Shown: positions 1-7,741 of the stretch, piece after piece | How the letters are laid out: each line of letters begins with the position of its first letter | Numbering within the stretch: the stretch's first letter is position 1 | Source of the DNA: Bacteroidota bacterium | GTDB taxonomy: Bacteria; Bacteroidota; Bacteroidia; Bacteroidales; FEN-979 | DNA: 45,562 bases | NCBI GenBank assembly: GCA_026391715.1 | Contig: JAPLDO010000019.1 | Coordinates: 1 to 45,562 of the forward strand | Direction of reading: 5' to 3' | The notes under the pieces: model-generated | The model's database searches: none | Told to the model about the DNA's origin: nothing | Seen by the model: the letters and a program-made list of their open reading frames with translations, nothing else | Translations under genes and position numbers: made by a program

Positions 1-482
1 GCGTAGGCTGTGTTCCAGTTGGCAATATTACCGGAAGTAATTCCACTGGCAGGGTGAGCGCCAAAAATCGGATCGGTTTCGGTGAAACTTTTCAAATACC
101 CAGCCGTTGCATGGTTTCCCCAGCTAAAAGCGGTATTCCAGTTGATGATATTACCCGTTGTAATTCCACTTGCAGGATGAACTCCAAAAATTGGGTCGGT
201 TTCAGTAAAACTGAATTCGTTGAACCGTTTCCAGGTTGATCCGTCAAACCAATACAAAGAGTTAACCGAGATGTTGTAAACAAGAAGTCCTTCGTGGGGT
301 GAAATAATGTTGTTCATCTGTTCGGCGGTCATCCGGGGCGGCAAAAACCCTTTGGCAGTTGATTTTACTTCAAGCATCGCCGAGGAATCCGGCTGGGAGC
401 CATCCGAATTGATGCTCACCTGCGCCATGAGTTGCGCCGCAACAATAAACATGGCGGCAAATAATAGTAATCGTTTTTTCAT
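1..482 (-). CDS. Secreted fibre-like repeat protein, N-terminal part (cut by window edge)
   Basis: The start codon is ATG at 482-480 and about 160 codons are visible before the gene runs off the left edge. Residues 1-21 form a signal peptide (MKKRLLLFAAMFIVAAQLMA). Next comes a short region of the kind found at the head of Bacteroidota tail-fibre-like surface proteins (SSAMLEVKSTAKGFLPPRM, then GLLVYN and LYWFDGSTWK). After that a 41-residue repeat begins, with the words FTETDPIFG, HPASGIT, GNIxNWNTA and WGNHATAGYLKS; the DNA period is 123 bp. Such proteins are exported and may be adhesins or structural surface proteins. The function is not known and the C-terminus cannot be seen. The gene stands alone, with a large palindrome upstream. 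Confidence 0.7.
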   Translation of the reverse strand, partial: MKKRLLLFAAMFIVAAQLMAQVSINSDGSQPDSSAMLEVKSTAKGFLPPRMTAEQMNNIISPHEGLLVYNISVNSLYWFDGSTWKRFNEFSFTETDPIFGVHPASGITTGNIINWNTAFSWGNHATAGYLKSFTETDPIFGAHPASGITSGNIANWNTAY

Positions 483-542
483 AAGTCAATTGATTTTAGG
501 GTGGATAAAATAAAAAAGGGCATGAACCTCTGCTTATATCAG

Positions 543-660
543 CTAACTGAGGTACCGCCAAGCACCCGTAAACAACCGAAATAGCAAAAGGAACACACCC
601 GTCGGGTGCGTCCGCAAAAACTATTTCCCTGTTTACTAAAACTTGGCGGTTTTCAGTTAG
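543..660. repeat. 118-bp imperfect inverted repeat
   Basis: The outer arms ctaactga (543-550) and tcagttag (653-660) pair and continue inward through accgccaag / cttggcggt. A second paired block is gtaaaca...gaaatag (568-584) with ctatttcc..tgtttac (621-636). The centre holds a short hairpin, CACCCG-T-CGGGTG (596-608). The element lies between two minus-strand genes. It could be a miniature mobile or REP-like element, or a folded RNA; no coding capacity is seen. Confidence 0.75.
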
Positions 661-852
661 AGAAATATTAGCAACGCAATATTAATATATGTTTAAGAAC
701 GTTTTCTGGTCAAAACGGGTTGCCGTTACATATCGTACAAAACGATATTTCGGGCTAACCTGTTTTTTTCCTTAACAAACATACGACAGTTTTTTGAAAC
801 TGCATGATTTTCAGAAAAATATTTCAATGAAACCGAAATAAAACCGAGCATT

Positions 853-895
853 TAAAAATTCCAAGCCCCAAATTCCAGGTTCCAGGTTCCAAGTT
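853..895. repeat. Word-like intergenic repeat (aattccaggttccaagtt type)
   Basis: This stretch repeats short blocks such as aattcca, ccaggttcc and gttccaag. Related wording, in either orientation, occurs in other gaps of this window (about 3248, 20217, 38065, 44420 and 44513). Read on the minus strand it ends in ggaatttttaaatg, a tail that resembles the end of the copy near 20255. Confidence 0.6.
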
Positions 896-896
896 T

Positions 897-1048
897 GAGT
901 CCACTCCGAAAAGTGGGTAAAAAAAAATTTGGCTAAAGCCAGGTATATCAGCAACATGAATTGCCACGACCTTAAGGTCGTGGCAATTGATAATCAGCAT
1001 CTTAGTTGGCTTTAGCCAAATTTTTCTTAGTTTTCGGAGTGGGCTCAA
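897..1048. repeat. 152-bp inverted repeat centred on a perfect 30-bp palindrome
   Basis: The centre, 959-988, is a perfect palindrome (aattgccacgacctt and its complement). Outside it, aaatttggctaaagcca (925-941) pairs with 1007-1023, and ccactccgaaaa (901-912) pairs with ttttcggagtgg (1031-1042). A diverged copy of the 30-bp core lies at 34734-34763. The element sits just downstream of the DUF2235 gene on that gene's strand, so it could act as a terminator, but it is much larger than one and looks like a dispersed palindromic element. Confidence 0.85.
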
Positions 1049-1094
1049 GTTTCAAGTTCCAAATTACACAGTTTCCAGGATGTGTTTTTTATGG

Positions 1095-2120
1095 CTATTG
1101 TTCAAGATAACGAACCAGGTTTTCCGGGCGGTAAGTGGGATCTTTTTTATATCTTTCAAGTACAGAAGGATGCAATTTTTCATTCGTGGCGCCGACGCCG
1201 GGAATTTTTAATCCGATGGGGCGGTAGAGTTTAGCCCCCAGTTTGTACAATCCTTTCATGGTTTCATGTTTCAGTCCCATCGGGTCGGGGTGCAGCTCAA
1301 TGGCATTAAATGTCAGATTGCAACTCATGGCTTTTTCCATAATCCATTGCAACGGAATATCTGACAATCCAGAATCAGGATATCCGCCTCCCACATCGGA
1401 GTGGACGCCCACGAACCACACCTGTTCCAGAACCTGTTCGCCGGAATTCGGTTGCTGATGCCATAATGCAGCCTGGAAATTCTTCCTTTTCTCATCAATG
1501 GCGAGCGCATGAAAAGCGTTTTCAATTTTCGATGATAATTCGGTATCGTGAAACTCATTCCGGGCGCTTACAATTCCCTTTAGAAACAGGGGATTTCCCA
1601 GTGAGCCCACAGTATCCCAAACCCCAATGAATTTTATATTGGTCGCCTCTTCAACAGCATAAGTCTTTCTGAAAAGGGTGGCTTCTTGCGATTTCGGATG
1701 GTAAGCGGGATTCCGGGAGCGATATAATTCGTAAGCCTTTTCGATTTTATCAGCATATTTTACATCGAGAATTCCCGAATTTCTGATCAATCCCGATAAA
1801 CTTCGAACAGTAAAAGCGCCTCGGCTGAATCCGAACAGGAAAAGTTCATCTCCCGGTTCATAATAATTCATTACAAAAATGTATGCTTCAATAATGTTTT
1901 TTGAGATGCCCGCGCCGGTGGCGCCTTCAAAAATTGTTTTTATTTGGTTGCCTTCTGCGCCGATGCCAACATCGTAATATAGTTTTTGAAGGACTCCATC
2001 GGCTGATTTGACGCTAAGTGCATTAGCGAGTTTAACTACATTGGTCTGGCAGGATTTACCATTTTCCTGTTTATCCGGCGTGTTCCAGGTTCCGTCGCAA
2101 AAGAGCGCTATTCTTTTCAT
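1095..2120 (-). CDS. DUF2235 (Tle1-like) alpha/beta hydrolase, putative phospholipase
   Basis: The 341-residue protein has the features of the DUF2235 family, whose members include the catalytic part of Tle1-type T6SS phospholipases. It opens with the family's typical KRIALFCDGTWN. A nucleophile elbow GFSRGA puts Ser at residue 99, WDTVGS (168-173) supplies a likely acidic residue, and GVHSDVGGGY supplies His 240. This is a complete Ser-Asp-His set for lipid ester hydrolysis. No signal peptide or membrane segment is seen. No T6SS gene, VgrG/PAAR adaptor or immunity gene lies next to it, so an effector role is not supported here; a housekeeping or stand-alone hydrolase is equally possible. The gene is monocistronic, with 81 bp to the next gene upstream. 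Confidence 0.85.
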   Translation of the reverse strand: MKRIALFCDGTWNTPDKQENGKSCQTNVVKLANALSVKSADGVLQKLYYDVGIGAEGNQIKTIFEGATGAGISKNIIEAYIFVMNYYEPGDELFLFGFSRGAFTVRSLSGLIRNSGILDVKYADKIEKAYELYRSRNPAYHPKSQEATLFRKTYAVEEATNIKFIGVWDTVGSLGNPLFLKGIVSARNEFHDTELSSKIENAFHALAIDEKRKNFQAALWHQQPNSGEQVLEQVWFVGVHSDVGGGYPDSGLSDIPLQWIMEKAMSCNLTFNAIELHPDPMGLKHETMKGLYKLGAKLYRPIGLKIPGVGATNEKLHPSVLERYKKDPTYRPENLVRYLEQ

Positions 2121-2201
2121 AAGTTTTGCAATATATCTGTCTTGATGTTCATAAATTCATTAAAAGTCCCTTTACAAAAACATGAATACCTATCTGAAAA
2201 A

Positions 2202-3155
2202 CTACTGTAAATCCAACTTTTTACTAACCTCTCTGAGCATCACTTCCGTCATCTTTGTCAAATTGTACTCATAGTTTAGACCCCAGTCTTTTTTTGCAAC
2301 GCTGTCGTTGATGCAGGCGGGCCATGAATCGGCAATAGCCTGGCGGAAGTCGGGTTTGTAGGTGATTTCGAATTCGGGAATGTGCTTTTTGATCTCGGCA
2401 GCCAGTTCAGTTGGGGTGAAGCAGATTCCTGCCACGTTATAACTTGAGCGCAATGAAAATTTCGAAGCGTCGGCTTCCATTACATCAATGGTTGCCTTGA
2501 TGGCGTCGGGCATGAACATCATCGGAAGGGCTGATTCCTGTCCGAGAAAGCATTCGTATTTTTTGTGCTTAATAGCTTCGTAGAAAATTTCCACAGCATA
2601 ATCGGTAGTACCTCCTCCAGCTTCGGTTTTATAGCTGATTAGTCCGGGGTACCGCAAACTGCGGGTATCTACGCCATATTTATTGAAGTAATACTCAATC
2701 CACCGTTCGCCCGCCAACTTACTGATACCATACACAGTGTTGGGTTCCATGATGGTAAATTGCGGAGTGTCCATGCGCGGAGTTGTAGGACCAAAAACTG
2801 CGATTGACGAGGGCCAGAAAAGTTTTTGGATTTTCAGCTCACGGGCAAGTTCGAGTACATTGATTAGGCTGCGCATATTGATATCCCATGAGGCAAGCGG
2901 ACGTTTTTCTGCATTCCCTGAGAGAATTGCAGCAAGATGATAGATTTGAGTGATCTTTTCATGTTCAAGGATTAACTGAAGTTTGGAAGCATCCAGTACA
3001 TCGAGAATTTCAAAAGGTCCTGAGCCGGCAACTTCTGGCGGCGCAGGACGAATATCAGTTGCAATTACTTTTGAATCTCCATAGATTTTGCGAAGTTCGA
3101 GAGTGAGTTCTGAGCCGATTTGACCGGCGCATCCGATTACCAGTATTTTTTCCAT
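2202..3155 (-). CDS. tdh: SDR-type L-threonine 3-dehydrogenase
   Basis: The 317-residue NAD-dependent enzyme is predicted to oxidise L-threonine to 2-amino-3-ketobutyrate in the cytoplasm, the first step of threonine breakdown to glycine. The N-terminal Rossmann motif is GCAGQIG (8-14). Ser 116/117 and Y142-x3-K146 (YGISK) form the short-chain dehydrogenase active site. WPSSIAVFGPTTP, RYPGLISY, GGGTTDYAVEIFYEA and SWPACINDS are words typical of the Bacteroidota and archaeal SDR-type threonine dehydrogenases rather than sugar epimerases. The start was set at ATG 3155-3153, because the upstream extension of the open frame (to 3260) adds 35 residues before the Rossmann strand that do not fit the family. 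A sugar-nucleotide epimerase is the alternative. Confidence 0.85.
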   Translation of the reverse strand: MEKILVIGCAGQIGSELTLELRKIYGDSKVIATDIRPAPPEVAGSGPFEILDVLDASKLQLILEHEKITQIYHLAAILSGNAEKRPLASWDINMRSLINVLELARELKIQKLFWPSSIAVFGPTTPRMDTPQFTIMEPNTVYGISKLAGERWIEYYFNKYGVDTRSLRYPGLISYKTEAGGGTTDYAVEIFYEAIKHKKYECFLGQESALPMMFMPDAIKATIDVMEADASKFSLRSSYNVAGICFTPTELAAEIKKHIPEFEITYKPDFRQAIADSWPACINDSVAKKDWGLNYEYNLTKMTEVMLREVSKKLDLQ

Positions 3156-3469
3156 GATTATGCTGAGTTTTAGAGTTTCGGCAAAATTAGAAAGTTTTAT
3201 TGTGAAAAATATAGCAGATTGAACCCGGGTGAGAAATTTATACTTTATTAGAAATTCCAAATTCCCGAAATTTTAAATTCCAAAATCCAAAACAAAATAT
3301 ACAGACTAAGTCAGCGTTTAAAAGTTTCCGTCAGGGACGCAATAGTTATGGTTAATTAACATAGCATCTGCGATAAAATTGAACATTAGAAATTTGATTT
3401 ATGTATGTTCATGCCTTTTGACGCGCCAGATTTACCCAGATCATCCATGATCTAAAAAACTATGTTTTT
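3156..3469. other. Intergenic stretch without a gene
   Basis: This gap lies between the threonine dehydrogenase start and the end of the glycosyltransferase operon. It contains a short word-like repeat at about 3248-3298 (aattccaaattcccgaaatt and similar) and AT-rich sequence. A small hairpin gatcat-cc-atgatc lies near 3440. No convincing reading frame, RNA gene or strong terminator was seen. Confidence 0.5.
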
Positions 3470-4369
3470 CTATTCTTTCTTCTGCGAATTTCTCCGGGAA
3501 ATTTTTTCCTGAACTTCATCGTTCACATCATGCCATGCTTTATAAAAAGAGATGAAAGCGGGGTCGGTTGAACGGTCGTTCATTTTTGAATCAGGTTCCC
3601 ATGGTTTATAATTGCCGGTAAAATGCAGGACTTTGATGTCGGGTAGATTGATCTTTTTTCCCGAAAGGAATTCAGGCCATTTGCTAACGATCATGTTATA
3701 CGCGAATGGCAGGATACTGGCCACTCCGTCAAAAAAAAGGTTCAGAACCACCTGATCGGTGTTGTGTGTCCGGATGTTCCGGAAAATGTTGATGTGAATC
3801 AGATCTTTTAACCCATTGTATGTGTTTTGATTCAGGAGTTTTTTACCGACAACAAAAAAGCCTGCGTTGAAAGTTTTCAAAAGCATGGTAGAAACATCTG
3901 TAACTTCAGATCTCAAAATTCGTTTGAAAGATTTTCTGCTGCGGACTTTTCCAACATGGCGGTTCGGTTGATCTGAACAGGCAAGCAGCGGCGCCGGATG
4001 CGAAAGCGCCTCCGAAATATCCCCCATGACCAGCATGTCGCTGTCGAAAAAGAGCAAACGGTCGTAATCGCCAAGGTTAAAGATTTCGATCGAATAAAAC
4101 CGGCGGCGTTTCGCGATGAGTTCCGGCAAGGCATTGCAAAGATGCCCGATACGTAAAAGAAGGTCGTCGCCGGGGTTGTAAAATTTCACTCTCGGGAATA
4201 TTGCAAAAAGCTCTTCCTGACCCGGTTCAAGTCCGTCGGATATAATCACGATGTCGCCGGCGAACCAGGGATTGTGTTTCAAAAACGAATGAATCAGCGC
4301 CATAGTCCCCGGAACAAAATCAGGGCTTGTAACCGTACACATACATAAACTTTCCTGTTTTACCTGCAT
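3470..4369 (-). CDS. GT8-like glycosyltransferase (copy 1)
   Basis: The 299-residue protein has a GT-A fold signature. CTVTSPDFVPGTMALIHSF begins the nucleotide-sugar binding half, LLFFDSDMLV carries the metal-binding DSD at 109-111, NAGFFV lies at 168-173, and HFTGNYKPW (249-257) matches the H-x-x-G-x-x-K-P-W motif of family GT8. It should transfer a sugar from a UDP-sugar in the cytoplasm; the acceptor is unknown. It is the last gene of the minus-strand operon, 100 bp after a sulfotransferase, and is a paralogue of the genes at 6022 and 7722. The repeated pairing of this family with sulfotransferases suggests a sulfated glycan or a glycosylated and sulfated product. Confidence 0.8.
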   Translation of the reverse strand: MQVKQESLCMCTVTSPDFVPGTMALIHSFLKHNPWFAGDIVIISDGLEPGQEELFAIFPRVKFYNPGDDLLLRIGHLCNALPELIAKRRRFYSIEIFNLGDYDRLLFFDSDMLVMGDISEALSHPAPLLACSDQPNRHVGKVRSRKSFKRILRSEVTDVSTMLLKTFNAGFFVVGKKLLNQNTYNGLKDLIHINIFRNIRTHNTDQVVLNLFFDGVASILPFAYNMIVSKWPEFLSGKKINLPDIKVLHFTGNYKPWEPDSKMNDRSTDPAFISFYKAWHDVNDEVQEKISRRNSQKKE

Positions 4370-4375
4370 TTTCTA

Positions 4376-4425
4376 ATTTCTTTGTGCGCCTTTGTGCATC
4401 CTTTCACGCCTTTGTGGTTAATTTT
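4376..4425. repeat. Word-like repeat (cctttgtg type)
   Basis: The word ctttgtg recurs three times (tttctttgtgcgcctttgtg, then cgcctttgtggttaa) within about 50 bp, between a sulfotransferase and the last glycosyltransferase of the operon. The same kind of phrase is common in intergenic DNA of Bacteroidota. No coding or structural role is evident. Confidence 0.5.
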
Positions 4426-4469
4426 TAAACTGTTTGGTCAACGCCCCATGAGCGAAGTAAACCAAAACT

Positions 4470-5231
4470 CTACCCCCAACCGAAATCACGTCCCGTTAAT
4501 TCATATAACTGCTGGTTAAATGGTTTGAAATATTCAGCCAACAGCTCCCTTGTTTCCTGTTTCATGGGCGGATAACCGGAACTGTGATGTTCTTTTGCCA
4601 GTAAGATGTCCGCCGCAGGAAGACTCAAAAAATTGAAAACCTCCTGGAAGGTTTCCCCGCTGTTTGAAAAATAATCTTCGCTGCGGATAATGAGTATCTG
4701 CCCGAGTGGAAAATATTTAAGCCATTCCGAAAGCTGCTCTGCATATCGGCTGCGCGACAAAAAGGAAAACCGGCGGTACATCAAATCCGAATGATTTTCA
4801 TCCTCGTAAAAAGCCTCTTTCCTACCTTTAAGAATGTCCTTTTCCAACCGTATGCAGTGTTCAAACGACAACGATATCCTGCCCTTTCGTTGCATGTGAT
4901 AGTACTGCGAGTAGGCGCGGTTTACCGGGTTGCGAAGCAGTAAAATGAGTTTTATACCGGGGAATGTTTCAAAAATCCGGACAGGCGCCAGCGGATGGAA
5001 AAAATAATAGGGCGACGCCTCCCCCGAACATACGGAAATTTTACCCTCCTTTCTGTTAAAACAGTTAAGGTACCAGGCCATGCCCATGGAATAATTATCA
5101 TCGAAAAAATGAAGCTCTTTCTTTCTGGGCATAAAAATATCAGGATGCTTTCTGATGTGATTGAACAATGTGGATGTACCGCATTTCTGGGCGCCGATGA
5201 TGATGAAATTTGGTTGCTTGCTCATTTTCAC
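4470..5231 (-). CDS. PAPS-dependent sulfotransferase (heparan-sulfotransferase type)
   Basis: The 253-residue protein is predicted to move sulfate from PAPS to an acceptor. IGAQKCGTSTL (12-22) is the 5'-phosphosulfate loop, KKELHFFD (37-44) is the usual second block of the NDST/HS-type sulfotransferases, and LLLRNPVNRAYSQYYH carries the 3'-phosphate binding Arg 100 and Ser 108. The length suits a soluble single-domain bacterial enzyme. It follows the second sulfotransferase after only 9 bp. Glycans are the usual acceptors of this subfamily, but the true substrate cannot be read from the sequence. Confidence 0.85.
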   Translation of the reverse strand: MKMSKQPNFIIIGAQKCGTSTLFNHIRKHPDIFMPRKKELHFFDDNYSMGMAWYLNCFNRKEGKISVCSGEASPYYFFHPLAPVRIFETFPGIKLILLLRNPVNRAYSQYYHMQRKGRISLSFEHCIRLEKDILKGRKEAFYEDENHSDLMYRRFSFLSRSRYAEQLSEWLKYFPLGQILIIRSEDYFSNSGETFQEVFNFLSLPAADILLAKEHHSSGYPPMKQETRELLAEYFKPFNQQLYELTGRDFGWG

Positions 5232-5240
5232 AGGGTTTTA

Positions 5241-6032
5241 TCAGGAATGGTATGAATAAGAGGAAAAATGCACAAAAGGCGCCAACGCTTGCGAAACAAA
5301 TATGATGTCAGCTTCATTCCATGTCACATCAAAACGGCTTTTATGAGGGGATGGATAGATGACTTTTTTACAATTTTCAATAAACCCGTCAGGTACCCCT
5401 AATCCAAGAAAGCTAAAGAGGGTGGTTATGGATTCATTCGGGAAAGACAAAAACTGCTCGTGATAAACATCATGCCAATCCAAGGGATCAATGGTTTTCT
5501 TTAATTCAGAAGTCCGTTCAATGCGTTTAATAAACTTGTCAACAGCGATTCTTATATTGTCGGTTTTTGGATTTTGAGTTTTTTTGAAAAATGTGCTGAT
5601 CATGTCGAACGGGTTCCGCATAACATGAATATATTTTATTGGCAACCCCAGGCTTGTTCCGATGGAATCGAGAATTTCGGGCTTATTCGTAAAAACTTTT
5701 GAACTGCCGCCACCCTTTTTATCGCCGATCACCCGCAGTGTTGTATATCGTCCGTTCCATTCGCCCGGAATGAGGTATGAATAATTATTCCATGTCCTGC
5801 CTTCCAGGGCGAACTTGAATGAATTTAACAGGATCATCGAAAAAATCCGTTCTTTCGGGTAGCCCCTTTTCAACAATTTACCGACATGAAGTTCATGAGA
5901 AATAGCGGTATTCGGATGCGCGTCAATGATGGAGCCAATTAAGCTGTGCCCGCTATAGGGATAGCCGATAAACATGCAAAAATACTTTAGGTTGGATAAC
6001 AGCTTACTATCCAGGTTAATGTCATTCATCAA
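5241..6032 (-). CDS. Sulfotransferase-family protein (divergent)
   Basis: The 263-residue protein has a P-loop-like 5'-phosphosulfate motif, IGYPYSGHSLIGSII (22-36), and a 3'-phosphate motif, HVMRNPFDMIS (Arg 139, Ser 146), which place it in the sulfotransferase superfamily. The first motif uses GYPYSGHS instead of GAxKSGTT, so it belongs to a different branch from the genes at 4470 and 6974. The start overlaps the end of the upstream glycosyltransferase by 11 bp, which points to translational coupling. A second Met directly follows the first, so the start may be one codon later. The acceptor is unknown. Confidence 0.7.
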   Translation of the reverse strand: MMNDINLDSKLLSNLKYFCMFIGYPYSGHSLIGSIIDAHPNTAISHELHVGKLLKRGYPKERIFSMILLNSFKFALEGRTWNNYSYLIPGEWNGRYTTLRVIGDKKGGGSSKVFTNKPEILDSIGTSLGLPIKYIHVMRNPFDMISTFFKKTQNPKTDNIRIAVDKFIKRIERTSELKKTIDPLDWHDVYHEQFLSFPNESITTLFSFLGLGVPDGFIENCKKVIYPSPHKSRFDVTWNEADIIFVSQALAPFVHFSSYSYHS

Positions 6033-6939
6033 TGCGGATTTTTGTTTGTTTAAACGCTGATAATTTCTTTTGCAGATGGTAGAATGTCAAAAAACTGATG
6101 TACGACTGATACCATAATTGATATGCTTTTATCCAGTTCAGGTTATTGGCTGAGGATGCAAGAACTTCGGAAAAGATCCAGGGTTTGAACTTTGAATAGT
6201 AGTGGATTATTTTAGCGTCTTCGATTGAAATGTCTTCTTTCTCCCTGATCATCCGCGCTGCCCTTGCCCTGTAGTTATATCGGGCATCCAGCAAACTGAT
6301 TGTGTTTTTGAAATATTGATTTATTATACGTTCATCGGTGTAGGTCAGGCTGTTATTTTGCCATTTTTCAGGATCAATAAGGTTCAGCAATCCGGCAAAA
6401 TGGTTGTTGTTCAGTATGTTGCCATCAATAAGCATGCAGCCTGTATTGACTGGAGTATTTAGAAAACCTTCCTGGCTTTCAGTTGTATTAAACCCGGCAA
6501 TGAAACTTGCCTCATTTCTTCCCTTGCCTTTGTACCAGCACAATTCAGCGCTGGCATAAAACGAACCGGGAAGAGTGAACAGCTCTTCGATTGTTTTTAC
6601 CACAATCATATCGCTGTCTAAAAAAAGCGTCTTTTCGTAGCCGGAAAACCTGAAAATTTCAAGGGAATAAAATCTGGCTATTTTATTTGCGAATGTCGGC
6701 ATTGCTTTCACAAAATCTGCCAGCTTTTCCATTAATTCCGATGATGGCTCGATAAGTTTGACATTGCTGAACATCTTCAGTCCGTCTGCCATTTCTTCTG
6801 GCAGGTTGTTGCAGATCACAGCAATATCTCCTGTAAACCAAGGATTTGAGCTGACAAAAGAGTGCAGCATGGTCATCGTCCACTGAAAATAATTTTCAGT
6901 GGTCACCGTCGCCAGGCAATATCGCTGATCATTCTTCAT
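6022..6939 (-). CDS. GT8-like glycosyltransferase (copy 2)
   Basis: The 305-residue protein is a paralogue of the genes at 3470 and 7722. It shows LATVTTENYFQWTMTMLHSF at the N-terminus, TLFLDSDMIVV with the metal-binding DSD at 108-110, a PVNTGCMLI block near 163-171, and HYYSKFKPW (246-254) as the GT8-type C-terminal motif. It is closer to copy 3: both have SAELCWYKGKGR or the related SAESCWYQGKGR block after the DSD motif. The start codon lies within a 14-bp direct repeat (6937-6964). The predicted role is transfer of a sugar from a nucleotide sugar to an unknown acceptor, coupled with the overlapping sulfotransferase downstream. Confidence 0.8.
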   Translation of the reverse strand: MKNDQRYCLATVTTENYFQWTMTMLHSFVSSNPWFTGDIAVICNNLPEEMADGLKMFSNVKLIEPSSELMEKLADFVKAMPTFANKIARFYSLEIFRFSGYEKTLFLDSDMIVVKTIEELFTLPGSFYASAELCWYKGKGRNEASFIAGFNTTESQEGFLNTPVNTGCMLIDGNILNNNHFAGLLNLIDPEKWQNNSLTYTDERIINQYFKNTISLLDARYNYRARAARMIREKEDISIEDAKIIHYYSKFKPWIFSEVLASSANNLNWIKAYQLWYQSYISFLTFYHLQKKLSAFKQTKIRIDE

Positions 6940-6964
6940 TCTTTATTCTTCATTCTTTATTCTT
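6931..6964. repeat. 14-bp tandem repeat at a gene start
   Basis: Two perfect copies of cattctttattctt (6937-6950 and 6951-6964) are preceded by a partial copy. The first cat is the start codon of the glycosyltransferase gene read on the minus strand, so the repeat forms most of the 34-bp gap between two operon genes. Confidence 0.7.
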
Positions 6965-6973
6965 AATTTCAGA

Positions 6974-7741
6974 TTAAGTCCTCCATTCTTCAATTTCGCC
7001 CCCTAAAAATTCAAAAAGCCGTTCATTGAAGGGTTTGTAAAAATTCCGGATTTGCCTGACCACCGCTTCATCAAGTTTTACAGGATATTCTGTTTTCCGC
7101 TTCCAGGCATGACAGTTTTCAGGAAAATCACCGATATTTAAAAACCGGCTGACTTTCCTCAATGTTTCTGCCGGATGATTAAAATAGCGTTCGGAAATTA
7201 ATATCAGCAATTGCTCAGAAGGAAAAATCCCTCGCAAATGCTGAATTTGATCAATATACATACCTCTCTCAAAAATGTCGAGAGGTTCCTCTCTCTTTAT
7301 TGTTGCCGATGGGCATGAAACGTAATAGTTAAACAGATGTGAAAATCCGATATTTTCGATTTTGGGTTGGTTTCTGCCGTTAAACAGATGGGCTTGTTTT
7401 AACAACCGGCTTTGGTTATACCGCATCGTCCAATTCGAAAAGGCGCGCTTGAATGGTTCCCTCAGCAGAATGATCAGTTTAATGCCAGGGTTATGGTCGA
7501 AAATCCGCTGATGGCAACTGGTTTCATATAAATAGGAGGTGGATTTTTCTCCCTGAACCTTTTCAGGATGCAGGAACTGTGAAGAATACCATTTAACCCC
7601 TTTGTTATAAAAATGGGAAAAATAGTTTAGTTCAACACCCGGCGTATAAATATCGGGATGCTGTTTCAGTCCGGCAATCAGCGAAGTTGTTCCCGACTTG
7701 GCAGCGCCAACGATCAGAAAGTCAGGTATGACTTGGTTCAT
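6974..7741 (-). CDS. PAPS-dependent sulfotransferase
   Basis: The 255-residue protein carries the 5'-phosphosulfate loop VGAAKSGTTSL (11-21), the block GVELNYFSHFY (35-45), and LIILLREPFKRAFSNW with Arg 94 and Ser 102 for 3'-phosphate binding. This is the heparan-sulfotransferase-like type, related to the gene at 4470. The start overlaps the upstream glycosyltransferase by 20 bp, so the two are probably translated together. The repeated glycosyltransferase-sulfotransferase arrangement in this operon suggests that one adds a sugar and the other sulfates it, but no substrate can be identified. Confidence 0.85.
   Translation of the reverse strand: MNQVIPDFLIVGAAKSGTTSLIAGLKQHPDIYTPGVELNYFSHFYNKGVKWYSSQFLHPEKVQGEKSTSYLYETSCHQRIFDHNPGIKLIILLREPFKRAFSNWTMRYNQSRLLKQAHLFNGRNQPKIENIGFSHLFNYYVSCPSATIKREEPLDIFERGMYIDQIQHLRGIFPSEQLLILISERYFNHPAETLRKVSRFLNIGDFPENCHAWKRKTEYPVKLDEAVVRQIRNFYKPFNERLFEFLGGEIEEWRT

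Noticed and set aside
824-1211. Open frames on both strands across the inverted repeat at 897-1048
   Set aside because: They are products of the palindrome and the word-like repeat; the translations mirror each other and match no protein type.
1095-2120. T6SS effector locus
   Set aside because: The DUF2235 hydrolase stands alone, with no VgrG, PAAR, adaptor or immunity gene in the neighbourhood.
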